DNA from: Erysipelotrichaceae bacterium
Lineage (GTDB): Bacteria > Bacillota_I > Bacilli_A > Erysipelotrichales > Erysipelotrichaceae
Assembly: GCA_015058955.1 (NCBI GenBank)
Contig: SVBJ01000018.1
Location: 1-38,602, forward strand
Direction: 5' to 3'
DNA: 38,602 nt
Positions 28,248 through 34,860 of this stretch are shown piece by piece. The notes below the pieces were generated by a model. The model saw only the letters and a list, made by a program, of their open reading frames with translations, ran no database searches and was not told the DNA's origin. Each line of letters starts with the position of its first letter. The stretch's first letter is position 1. Made by a program: the position numbers and the translations under genes.

Positions 28248-29680
28248 TGTCTCTGATATTTGAATTAAGCAAGAACAGCAGAAGATGTGCAGTATTCCCT
28301 GACGGCGGCGTTCATCAGTATCAGCTGCCGGAAAAATTTGCCCGTAAGGAGCTTGATCTGCCGCAGATCGCGGAAGTTGATCTGGTCAGACATTACATGG
28401 GACTTTCCCGTCTGGCATTTGGTGTTGATAACGGATTCTATCCTCTGGGATCATGTACCATGAAGTACAATCCTAAGGTCAACGAGGAAACGGCGGCTCT
28501 GGAAGGATTTACTCAGATCCATCCATTACAGCCTGCCGGAACCGTAAAGGGCGCCCTGAAGGCCTTAAAACAGCTGCAGGATGCCTTATGTGATCTGACC
28601 GGCATGGATGCCATGACCTTAAAGCCGGCAGCCGGTGCTCACGGTGAATTCACCGGAATGCAGATCATCAGAAAGTATTTCGTTTCCCGCGGCATGGCAG
28701 AAAGAAATGAAGTAATCATTCCTGACTCAGCACACGGAACCAATCCGGCTTCCGCTGCCATGAACGGCTTCAGGATCGTCGCTGTCAAGTCCAATGAAAA
28801 CGGCGGTGTTGATCTGGACAGCTTAAGAGCAGCAGTCGGTGAACATACGGCAGCATTGATGCTGACAAATCCTAATACCTTAGGCTTATTTGATGAAAAC
28901 ATTGAAAAGATCACCAGGATCGTTCATGAAGCAGGCGGCTTATGTTACTATGACGGAGCCAATCTGAATGCGGTCATGGGTCTGGTAAGACCGGGGGACA
29001 TCGGTTTTGATGTTATTCACCTCAATCTGCACAAGACCTTCTCCACTCCTCATGGCGGCGGCGGTCCGGGCAGCGGTCCGGTAGGCTGCAAGGCCTTCCT
29101 GGCAGCACACCTGCCTGATCCGGTGATCGGTGAAAACGGTTTTGAATACAGTGAAGACAGCATTGGCTCAGTAAGAAGCTTCTACAGTAACTTCTTAGTC
29201 TGCATCAAGGCTCTGACCTATATCAAGGTCATGGGCGCTGACGGATTAAAGCGGGCATCACAGAATGCCGTGCTGAATGCCAATTACCTGCTGCACAAGA
29301 TCAAGGACATCTATGATGTATCCTATGACAGAGTATGCATGCATGAATTTGTTCTGTGCCTGCAGAGAATGAAGGATGAGACCGGAGTCAGCGCCAAGGA
29401 AATTGCCAAGGCTCTGCTGGACTTTGAGATCCATCCTCCTACCATGTACTTCCCGTTGATCGTACATGAAGCTCTGATGTTTGAACCGACGGAAACGGAA
29501 AGCCGTGAAACTCTTGACCGCTGTGCGAAAGTACTGCGTCATCTGCATCAGCTGGCTTACAGTGATCCTGCCTACTTTGAGGGTGTTCCTCACAAGACCG
29601 TGGTCAGCCATGTCGATGAAGTAAAGGCAGCCCGTAATCCGGTTCTGAAATATGAAAAGGGTACTGAAGCTTCTGATTAA
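28247..29680 (+). CDS. gcvPB: Glycine dehydrogenase (decarboxylating) subunit 2
   Basis: This 477-residue protein is the C-terminal, PLP-binding half of the P-protein. The PLP lysine is Lys263 in HLNLHKTFSTPHGGGGPG, and PLGSCTMKYNPK near residue 65 is another signature. With GcvPA it forms the active decarboxylase. An AAGGAGG site precedes the ATG, which shares one base with the gcvPA stop. The last 29 bases overlap the start of the SanA-like gene. No dihydrolipoamide dehydrogenase (L-protein) gene follows, so that activity must be encoded elsewhere. Confidence 0.95.
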   Translation: MSLIFELSKNSRRCAVFPDGGVHQYQLPEKFARKELDLPQIAEVDLVRHYMGLSRLAFGVDNGFYPLGSCTMKYNPKVNEETAALEGFTQIHPLQPAGTVKGALKALKQLQDALCDLTGMDAMTLKPAAGAHGEFTGMQIIRKYFVSRGMAERNEVIIPDSAHGTNPASAAMNGFRIVAVKSNENGGVDLDSLRAAVGEHTAALMLTNPNTLGLFDENIEKITRIVHEAGGLCYYDGANLNAVMGLVRPGDIGFDVIHLNLHKTFSTPHGGGGPGSGPVGCKAFLAAHLPDPVIGENGFEYSEDSIGSVRSFYSNFLVCIKALTYIKVMGADGLKRASQNAVLNANYLLHKIKDIYDVSYDRVCMHEFVLCLQRMKDETGVSAKEIAKALLDFEIHPPTMYFPLIVHEALMFEPTETESRETLDRCAKVLRHLHQLAYSDPAYFEGVPHKTVVSHVDEVKAARNPVLKYEKGTEASD

Positions 29681-30263
29681 GATTATACTGGCCGGGGTTC
29701 TGGCCGTTGCCCTGATCAATCTGTGGATAATAGTGTCCCAGCATCGATACGTCAAGGATCTTGATGAGATAAAGGACATGGATTGTGACTGCGTACTGGT
29801 TCTTGGTGCCGGAGTATGGGGTGATGAACCTTCACCGTTACTGCGTGACAGGATCATCATGGGTGTCAGGTCGTTTGAAGCGGCTGATGCTGACTATATT
29901 CTGATGACCGGTGATAATCTTTATGATGATTACAATGAACCGGCAGTCATGACGGATTATGCCATCAGAATGGGAGCGGACGGCGATAAGATAAGACAGG
30001 ACCGCTATGGATTACGAACCTACGATTCCATGTGGCGTGCCAGAAACGTGTTTGGATGCAATAAGATCATTGTAGTGACTCAGAGCTATCACATCTCCCG
30101 TGCTCTCTACATTGCCCGAGGACTGGGAATGGAAGCCTATGGCGTTACCAGTGATCTGGACTGGTATGGCGGCAATCCTTGGTATTTCACCAGGGAAATA
30201 GCTGCCAGGGTCAAGGAATTCTTCTACATGTTTGTAAAGCCTGAGGCCCGCTTCCCGCAGTAA
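29652..30263 (+). CDS. SanA/YdcF family membrane protein (DUF218)
   Basis: This 203-residue protein has one N-terminal membrane segment (about residues 7-27) and a DUF218 domain like E. coli SanA, a protein linked to envelope barrier function and vancomycin sensitivity at high temperature. Motifs seen are CVLVLGAGVWGDEPSPLLRDR, ILMTGDN and the VTQSYHISRALYIARGLGM segment. Its biochemical activity is not settled. The ATG at 29652 lies inside gcvPB (29-base overlap) and has no clear ribosome binding site, so translation may depend on ribosomes finishing gcvPB. The next gene follows by 19 bases. Confidence 0.85.
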   Translation: MKRVLKLLIKIILAGVLAVALINLWIIVSQHRYVKDLDEIKDMDCDCVLVLGAGVWGDEPSPLLRDRIIMGVRSFEAADADYILMTGDNLYDDYNEPAVMTDYAIRMGADGDKIRQDRYGLRTYDSMWRARNVFGCNKIIVVTQSYHISRALYIARGLGMEAYGVTSDLDWYGGNPWYFTREIAARVKEFFYMFVKPEARFPQ

Positions 30264-30282
30264 AAGAGAAAGGAGAACGTAT

Positions 30283-31005
30283 ATGAATAAGATCGAACAG
30301 CTGCAGGCCATCTTTGATGACAGCAGCAGAATAGTGTTCTTTACCGGTGCCGGTGTTTCCACCGAAAGCGGCATACCTGATTTCCGCAGTGTGGACGGTC
30401 TGTATAACATGAAGTACAAGTATCCGCCTGAGGAGATCATTTCCAATTCCTTCTTCTGGTCCAATCCGGAGGAATTCTACCGCTTTTACCGTGATAAGAT
30501 GATCATCAGAGGAGTAAAACCGAATCCTGCCCATCTGAAAATGGCGGAATTTGAAAAGGCCGGCAAGGCCCTGGGTGTTGTTACCCAGAACATTGACGGT
30601 CTGCATACCGCAGCCGGCAGTGTCAATGTCAGTGAACTCCATGGCACAACCTATAAGAATCACTGCACCAAATGTGGCAAGTACTACAGCCTGGAAGACA
30701 TTCTGGACATGGACAATGTGCCAAGATGCAGCTGCGGGGCAATAATCAAGCCTGATGTGGTCCTGTATGAGGAACCGCTGGATGAAGCGACGATTTACCA
30801 GGCCATTGACATGATTTCCCGTGCTGACTGTCTGGTCATCACCGGAACCTCACTGGTCGTTTATCCGGCAGCCAGCTACATCAGATATTTCCATGGCAAG
30901 CATCTGGTCATCATCAACAAGAGCCAGACACACATGGATTCCATGGCTGAACTGGCAATCTATGATTCCGTCGGCAAGGTCATGAGTCAGATCGAAGTAA
31001 GATAA
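30283..31005 (+). CDS. Sirtuin, NAD-dependent protein deacylase
   Basis: This 240-residue Sir2-family enzyme removes acyl groups from protein lysines using NAD and produces nicotinamide. The NAD-binding GAGVSTESGIPDFRS, TQNIDGLH and catalytic His in SELHGTTY are present. Zinc cysteines are CTKCGKYY and, about 22 residues on, a CSCG pair with one rather than two residues between the cysteines. The start has AAAGGAG upstream. It ends the run of genes that includes the glycine cleavage system; the perfect hairpin after it marks the end of the unit. Sirtuins often control metabolic enzymes such as those encoded nearby, but no target can be named. Confidence 0.92.
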   Translation: MNKIEQLQAIFDDSSRIVFFTGAGVSTESGIPDFRSVDGLYNMKYKYPPEEIISNSFFWSNPEEFYRFYRDKMIIRGVKPNPAHLKMAEFEKAGKALGVVTQNIDGLHTAAGSVNVSELHGTTYKNHCTKCGKYYSLEDILDMDNVPRCSCGAIIKPDVVLYEEPLDEATIYQAIDMISRADCLVITGTSLVVYPAASYIRYFHGKHLVIINKSQTHMDSMAELAIYDSVGKVMSQIEVR

Positions 31006-31011
31006 ACAGAT

Positions 31012-31043
31012 AACAGCCTTTGAATTCAAAGGCTGTTTTTCTT
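31012..31043 (+). terminator. Intrinsic terminator of the long oxidoreductase/gcv unit
   Basis: A perfect inverted repeat (31012-31037, AACAGCCTTTGA half-site) runs into TTTTTCTT, just after the sirtuin stop. Confidence 0.92.
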
Positions 31044-31056
31044 ATGCCGGGAATTG

Positions 31057-31062
31057 TATAAT
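31057..31062 (+). promoter_or_regulatory. -10 box for the DUF3810 gene
   Basis: TATAAT lies 19 bases before the ATG at 31082, with AAAAAGAG between as a ribosome binding site. The -35 region falls in the upstream terminator tail and is weak. Confidence 0.45.
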
Positions 31063-31081
31063 ACAGAAAAAGAGAATTGCC

Positions 31082-32176
31082 ATGAAGAAAGCTGTAAGGA
31101 ACAAGTTCATCATTTCAATAGTGCTATGGGCGGTTACGGGAATAAACATGTTTCTGTTCCACCGTTTCCCGTCTTTTTTCTTTCCATGGTACCGCAGTCT
31201 GTCACAGAAGTGGATCTCACTGCTGGCTGGGATATGCTCAATAGTCAAAGTAGCGGTATGGGACATTCTGCTGGTATTGCTGGTGGCAGGGTTACTGGTA
31301 ATGACCATCAGGGACATTGTTCATAAGACGCCTTTCCTGAAATGGCTTTCCACTGTTTTAATATCAGTGTCAGTGATAATGGCCATTGTGGTCAATGGCT
31401 GGATGCTGAACCACTATGCCCCATCCCTGGGTTCTCAGATTGCTCTGGATGTTGCCCAATACAGCGAGGAGCAGCTGGCTGATGCCTGCGAGTATTACCT
31501 GAAAAAGGCGGGTGAATATGCAGTGCAGATAAACAGGGACGTAAACGGCAGTGCCAGACTTCCTGATTTCTATGAAACAGCCCGGAAGGCCGGCGGCAGT
31601 TATGCGGCAATTGCCGATAAGTATCCGGTTTTCAGAGGTTCGGCTAAACCGGTCAAGAAACTCTCGCTGGTTGGGGAATATCTGATGTTCAACGGAATCG
31701 TGGGAATGTTCATGCCTTTTACCGGTGAGGCAGGAGTGCCGGAATCGGTACCGGCAGTACCGTTAGGCTACGTCATGTGTCATGAAGCGGCTCACCGACT
31801 GGGAATTGCCAGTGAACAGGAAGCCAACTTTGCGGCTTTTCTGGCCTGTGTGGAAAACGATAATCCATATTTTGTTTACAGCGGCTATTACAATGCCTTC
31901 TCATACTCCTTCTCATCACTGTACAGAGCTGACAGTGAAAAGGCAATGGAACTATACAACAGGTATCCCGATGACATTGGAATACAGCTGCTGAAACTGG
32001 ACAGAGTGCAGACCCGTGAGTATTACCGGAAATATGATTCACCGCTGCAGGAGATCTCCGATGACATCAATGACCGTTACCTAAAGGCTTTCTCCCAGGA
32101 AAGCGGTATTCAGTCATATGGTGAGGTCACGGACTATCTGATTGCCTACTGGCTGAAATACGGCAACAACAGCTGA
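31082..32176 (+). CDS. DUF3810 membrane protein with HExxH motif
   Basis: This 364-residue protein has three N-terminal membrane segments (about residues 9-27, 45-72 and 85-105) and a large C-terminal domain. That domain contains HEAAHRLG at residues 234-241 and a downstream EQEANFAAF, matching the zinc metalloprotease pattern HExxH plus a Glu ligand. This combination is that of DUF3810, a family without a known substrate. A membrane-anchored peptidase acting on an envelope substrate is the natural guess. The gene is monocistronic, with its own -10 box and a strong terminator. Confidence 0.83.
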   Translation: MKKAVRNKFIISIVLWAVTGINMFLFHRFPSFFFPWYRSLSQKWISLLAGICSIVKVAVWDILLVLLVAGLLVMTIRDIVHKTPFLKWLSTVLISVSVIMAIVVNGWMLNHYAPSLGSQIALDVAQYSEEQLADACEYYLKKAGEYAVQINRDVNGSARLPDFYETARKAGGSYAAIADKYPVFRGSAKPVKKLSLVGEYLMFNGIVGMFMPFTGEAGVPESVPAVPLGYVMCHEAAHRLGIASEQEANFAAFLACVENDNPYFVYSGYYNAFSYSFSSLYRADSEKAMELYNRYPDDIGIQLLKLDRVQTREYYRKYDSPLQEISDDINDRYLKAFSQESGIQSYGEVTDYLIAYWLKYGNNS

Positions 32177-32193
32177 AAGAACAGATATAAACC

Positions 32194-32223
32194 AAAAGAA
32201 CATGACTGTTGCATGTTCTTTTT
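32194..32223 (+). terminator. Intrinsic terminator after the DUF3810 gene
   Basis: An 11-bp stem (32194-32204 with 32212-32222) with a 7-base loop ends in a run of five T residues. Confidence 0.9.
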
Positions 32224-32229
32224 ACTCGA

Positions 32230-32243
32230 AGAAAACGCTTTCG
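32230..32243. promoter_or_regulatory. Possible catabolite-responsive element (cre-like)
   Basis: AGAAAACGCTTTCG resembles the CcpA-binding consensus TGAAAGCGCTTTCA at 11 of 14 positions. It lies about 40 bases upstream of the rpoE -35 box. The mismatches make this tentative. Confidence 0.3.
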
Positions 32244-32266
32244 TAAAATGTTTGCAATTTTTTATT

Positions 32267-32277
32267 AAAATTCACAA
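32267..32277 (+). promoter_or_regulatory. AAAATTCACAA motif upstream of the rpoE promoter
   Basis: The same 11 bases as at 4751-4761, again ending exactly 7 bases before a -35 box. Confidence 0.45.
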
Positions 32278-32284
32278 ATAGGTA

Positions 32285-32312
32285 TTGCAATATGCATGAT
32301 ATGATATATAAT
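32285..32312 (+). promoter_or_regulatory. Promoter of rpoE
   Basis: TTGCAA (32285-32290), a 16-base spacer and TATAAT (32307-32312) form a good sigma-A promoter about 58 bases before the rpoE ATG. Confidence 0.75.
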
Positions 32313-32370
32313 CATTTCAGTAAAAACGCATTACATAACAATTCAGATAATTACAGGAGGCGATTTATTA

Positions 32371-32721
32371 ATGAGCGTAAAAACGATTGATGTTGCCTAT
32401 GACTACCTCAAAACTCAGAACCACAGCATCTCATTCCGTGACTTATGGAACAAAGTCGTAGATGAAATGGGATATAATGAAGCACAGGCGAAAAAGAAAA
32501 TTTCACAGTTCTACACGGATCTGTCACTTGATTCCAGATTCACCCCGCTGCAGAACAATGTATGGGATCTTAAGAGTAATCATAAACTGTCCGAAGTTCT
32601 GTTCGACTCATCTTCACTGATTGATGAAAGCGATGATGAGGATGCACCGGTCATTGAAGACTACGATGATGTGGATGTAAATGACGATGACAGAAGGGTT
32701 GATCTAGATTCATTGGATTAA
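32371..32721 (+). CDS. rpoE: DNA-directed RNA polymerase subunit delta
   Basis: RpoE (delta) is a Firmicutes-specific RNA polymerase subunit that speeds recycling and tunes promoter response to initiating nucleotide levels. The 116-residue product has the N-terminal HARE-HTH domain (residues 1-72, with SFRDLWNKVVDEMGY) and a highly acidic tail (from about residue 87, with DESDDEDAPVIEDYDD), which is diagnostic. The tail is short compared with the roughly 173-residue B. subtilis protein. AGGAGG lies 11 bases before the ATG. The gene stands alone between a promoter and a terminator; no pyrG gene follows it, unlike in B. subtilis. Confidence 0.93.
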   Translation: MSVKTIDVAYDYLKTQNHSISFRDLWNKVVDEMGYNEAQAKKKISQFYTDLSLDSRFTPLQNNVWDLKSNHKLSEVLFDSSSLIDESDDEDAPVIEDYDDVDVNDDDRRVDLDSLD

Positions 32722-32725
32722 GAGA

Positions 32726-32756
32726 AAAACGGGTAAGCGTTTACTCGTTTTTTTTG
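32726..32756 (+). terminator. Intrinsic terminator after rpoE
   Basis: An 11-bp stem (32726-32736 with 32741-32751, one G-T pair) with a GCGT loop is followed by a run of T residues. Confidence 0.88.
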
Positions 32757-32759
32757 TTA

Positions 32760-32822
32760 TAAAATCGTTCTTTTTTTACAAAAAATAAGGGCGATTTTAC
32801 TTGAAAAAAAGGCCCTGTTATT
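32760..32822. repeat. Overlapping inverted repeats upstream of xpt
   Basis: TAAAATCG (32760-32767) and CGATTTTA (32792-32799) form an 8-bp inverted repeat. A second helix can pair 32784-32792 with 32812-32822 (nine pairs, two-base bulge). They sit between the rpoE terminator and the xpt -10 box, where a purine riboswitch might be expected, but no purine riboswitch core is present. They may be operator DNA. Confidence 0.35.
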
Positions 32823-32831
32823 AGATAATTG

Positions 32832-32840
32832 TGGTATATT
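32832..32840 (+). promoter_or_regulatory. Extended -10 promoter of xpt
   Basis: TGGTATATT, the same extended -10 as at 19973, lies 26 bases before the xpt ATG. There is no recognisable -35 box, as expected for extended -10 promoters. Confidence 0.5.
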
Positions 32841-32866
32841 TTTATTTATTAAAGGGGGTACCGCAC

Positions 32867-33445
32867 ATGGATGCACTGAAGAACCGCATTGTTACCGATG
32901 GCAGAATCCTTAAGGGAGACATCCTGAAAGTCGACAGTTTTCTTAACCACCAGATTGATGTCGCTTTCCTCAACGAAATTGGTACCGCTTTCAAAGAAAG
33001 ATTCAAAGATTGTGAAGTTACGAAAATCATGACCATCGAAGCCTCTGGCATTGCTGTCGCTTGCGCAACTTCACAGTTTTTTAATTACTGCCCGGTTGTC
33101 TTTGCCAAAAAGGGCAATGCAGCCAACATGAGTGATGATGCCTATCATGCTCCATTGCATTCCTATACCAGAGGTGCTGACTTTGTCATCTCAGTATCAC
33201 GTGACTATCTGTCAAAGGAGGACAAGCTGCTCATTATGGATGATTTCCTGGCTAACGGGGAAGCTTTAAAGGCCATGATCTCCGTTGCTCAGCAGGCAGG
33301 CTGCCAGATTGTTGGCTGCGGAACCGTCATCGAAAAGGCCTATCAGCCTGGCGGTGAAATGATCAGAAACAAGGGCATTCGTGTCGAAAGTCTGGCACGC
33401 ATCAAGAGCATGAGTGTCGAAAACGGAATTGAATTCTGTCAATAG
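32867..33445 (+). CDS. xpt: Xanthine phosphoribosyltransferase
   Basis: Xpt joins xanthine (and guanine less well) to PRPP to make XMP in purine salvage. The 192-residue product has the usual length, the TIEASGIAVACATS segment and the PRPP-binding motif LLIMDDFLANGEAL (residues 121-134), followed by CGTVIEKAYQPGG. I used ATG 32867, which follows AAAGGGGG at a good distance; a longer in-frame reading from 32831 would include the -10 box. The BMP nucleoside importer genes follow, so this is a purine uptake and salvage block. No partner permease of the xpt-pbuX type is present. Confidence 0.94.
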   Translation: MDALKNRIVTDGRILKGDILKVDSFLNHQIDVAFLNEIGTAFKERFKDCEVTKIMTIEASGIAVACATSQFFNYCPVVFAKKGNAANMSDDAYHAPLHSYTRGADFVISVSRDYLSKEDKLLIMDDFLANGEALKAMISVAQQAGCQIVGCGTVIEKAYQPGGEMIRNKGIRVESLARIKSMSVENGIEFCQ

Positions 33446-33476
33446 GATAGGACCGGATTCAATTTTTCATTTAAGT

Positions 33477-33504
33477 TAATTAAGGAAGGAGAATTCCTTG
33501 ATTA
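33477..33504 (+). promoter_or_regulatory. Hairpin covering a Shine-Dalgarno-like sequence upstream of the BMP gene
   Basis: An 11-bp stem (33477-33487 with 33494-33504, one G-T pair) with a GGAGAA loop contains AAGGAAGGAG. No T-run follows, so it is not a terminator. It could control translation of the small ORF that starts inside it. Confidence 0.4.
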
Positions 33505-33542
33505 TAGATAGTAGAAAAAATAAGAAGGAGGGAAACTTATGA
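33498..33542 (+). CDS. Possible 14-codon leader ORF before the BMP lipoprotein
   Basis: A TTG codon at 33498 lies 6 bases after AAGGAAGGAG and opens a 14-codon frame (product MIIDSRKNKKEGNL). Its TGA overlaps the ATG of the BMP gene in the ATGA style of translational coupling. It may be chance, because it spans the BMP gene's own AAGGAGGG site, and the start is a TTG within a hairpin. Confidence 0.22.
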   Translation: MIIDSRKNKKEGNL

Positions 33543-34777
33543 AGAAACTATTATCATTATTACTGGCCGTCTTAATGGTTGTTGGCGTCCTGACAGGATG
33601 CAGCAAGCCTGAAAATCCAGAGGGCGGAGACAAGCCTGAAGACAAGCTGAAGATCGGTGTCATCCTCGTTGGCGATGAAAACGAAGGATATACCTATGCT
33701 CACATGGAAGGCATCAGAGCTGCCATGAAGGCAAACGGCTTAAGCGATGACCAGGTTATCTGGAAATACACCATCGGAGAAACTCAGGCATGCTATGACG
33801 CAGCTGTAGACCTGGTTGAACAGGGCTGCAAGGCCGTATTCTCCAACAGCTATGGCCACCAGCAGTTCATGCAGCAGGCAGCAACTGAATATCCTGATAT
33901 CCAGTTCGTAGCTGCTACAGGTGATACTGCTGCCATCAGCGGACTGAAGAACTTCTCAAACGCCTTTACCAACGTTTATGAATCACGCTATGTATCAGGT
34001 ATCGTAGCCGGCATGAAACTTGCTGAACTGGAAGAAGCTGGCATGATTCCTGCTGAAAGCTATAAGGACGGCAAGGTTCTGATCGGATATGTCGGTGCAT
34101 TCCCATATGCAGAAGTTGTTTCCGGCTTTACCGCTTTCTTCTTAGGTGTCAAGTCCGTATTCCCAGCAGTAACCATGGAAGTTATCTATACCAACTCATG
34201 GTTCAACATCACTGCTGAAGGTGAAACAGCCAACACATTAATGGCAGACCACTGTGTCATCATCGGTCAGCATGCTGACTCAACAGGTGCACCTGCTGCT
34301 GTTGAAGCTGCCTTAGCTAAGGGAACTGTTGCTTACTCTGTAGGCTACAACGTTGACATGCTGGCAGTTGCTCCTCATGCAGCCTTAACAAGTGCAACCA
34401 ATAACTGGGGTGTTTACTACACTTATGCATTCGGTCAGGTAGTCAAGGGCGAAAAGATCGCTACTGACTGGGCTGAAGGCTACAAGACAGGCGCTGTTGC
34501 CATCACTGAATTAGGCTCAAGCTGTGCCGCCGGTACTCAGGAAGCTGTTGACAAGGCAATCACTGCCATCAAGACCGGTACGTTACATGTATTTGATGTT
34601 GCTAACTGGACAGTAAACGGCACTCATCTGAATGAACTGAAGATCGACTTAACAGGCGACTTCGATACAGACGATGCAGAAGACAAGAATGCCATCTTTG
34701 ACGGATACTTCCATGAATCAGAATTCAGAAGTGCTCCATCATTCTCAGTTTACATTGATGACATCTTCGAAAAATAA
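33539..34777 (+). CDS. BMP family nucleoside-binding lipoprotein (ABC transporter substrate-binding protein)
   Basis: This 412-residue protein is the substrate-binding component of a nucleoside ABC importer. It has a lipoprotein signal peptide ending in LTGC (Cys21), then the BMP/PnrA-like fold with KIGVILVGDENEGYTY, FSNSYGHQQFMQQAA and IGYVGAFPYAEVVSG. PnrA and BmpA relatives bind purine nucleosides, in agreement with xpt upstream. AAGGAGGG precedes the ATG. The ATPase and two permease genes follow in the same direction. The hairpin after this gene and before the ATPase gene fits the usual excess of binding protein over membrane components. Confidence 0.92.
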   Translation: MKKLLSLLLAVLMVVGVLTGCSKPENPEGGDKPEDKLKIGVILVGDENEGYTYAHMEGIRAAMKANGLSDDQVIWKYTIGETQACYDAAVDLVEQGCKAVFSNSYGHQQFMQQAATEYPDIQFVAATGDTAAISGLKNFSNAFTNVYESRYVSGIVAGMKLAELEEAGMIPAESYKDGKVLIGYVGAFPYAEVVSGFTAFFLGVKSVFPAVTMEVIYTNSWFNITAEGETANTLMADHCVIIGQHADSTGAPAAVEAALAKGTVAYSVGYNVDMLAVAPHAALTSATNNWGVYYTYAFGQVVKGEKIATDWAEGYKTGAVAITELGSSCAAGTQEAVDKAITAIKTGTLHVFDVANWTVNGTHLNELKIDLTGDFDTDDAEDKNAIFDGYFHESEFRSAPSFSVYIDDIFEK

Positions 34778-34810
34778 TTACTGAAAACAACACACTTATA
34801 ATTAATGACG

Positions 34811-34838
34811 GGTGAAGGGGATTAGTGTCTCCTTCACC
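34811..34838 (+). promoter_or_regulatory. Intercistronic hairpin between BMP and ATPase genes
   Basis: An 11-bp stem (34811-34821 with 34828-34838, one G-T pair) with a 6-base loop lies 34 bases after the BMP stop and has no T-run. It probably protects the upstream mRNA from 3' decay or attenuates expression of the membrane components. Confidence 0.6.
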
Positions 34839-34860
34839 TGTTATGGAAAGGTTTGATGAC

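Noticed and set aside
29258-29860. 200-codon minus-strand ORF across gcvPB and the SanA-like gene
   Set aside because: It spans two well supported plus-strand genes, has no promoter or ribosome binding site and shows no known family pattern.
32757-32866. Guanine/xanthine riboswitch upstream of xpt
   Set aside because: The conserved purine aptamer core (TATA..ATATGG and the TTTCTACC-type junction) is absent.
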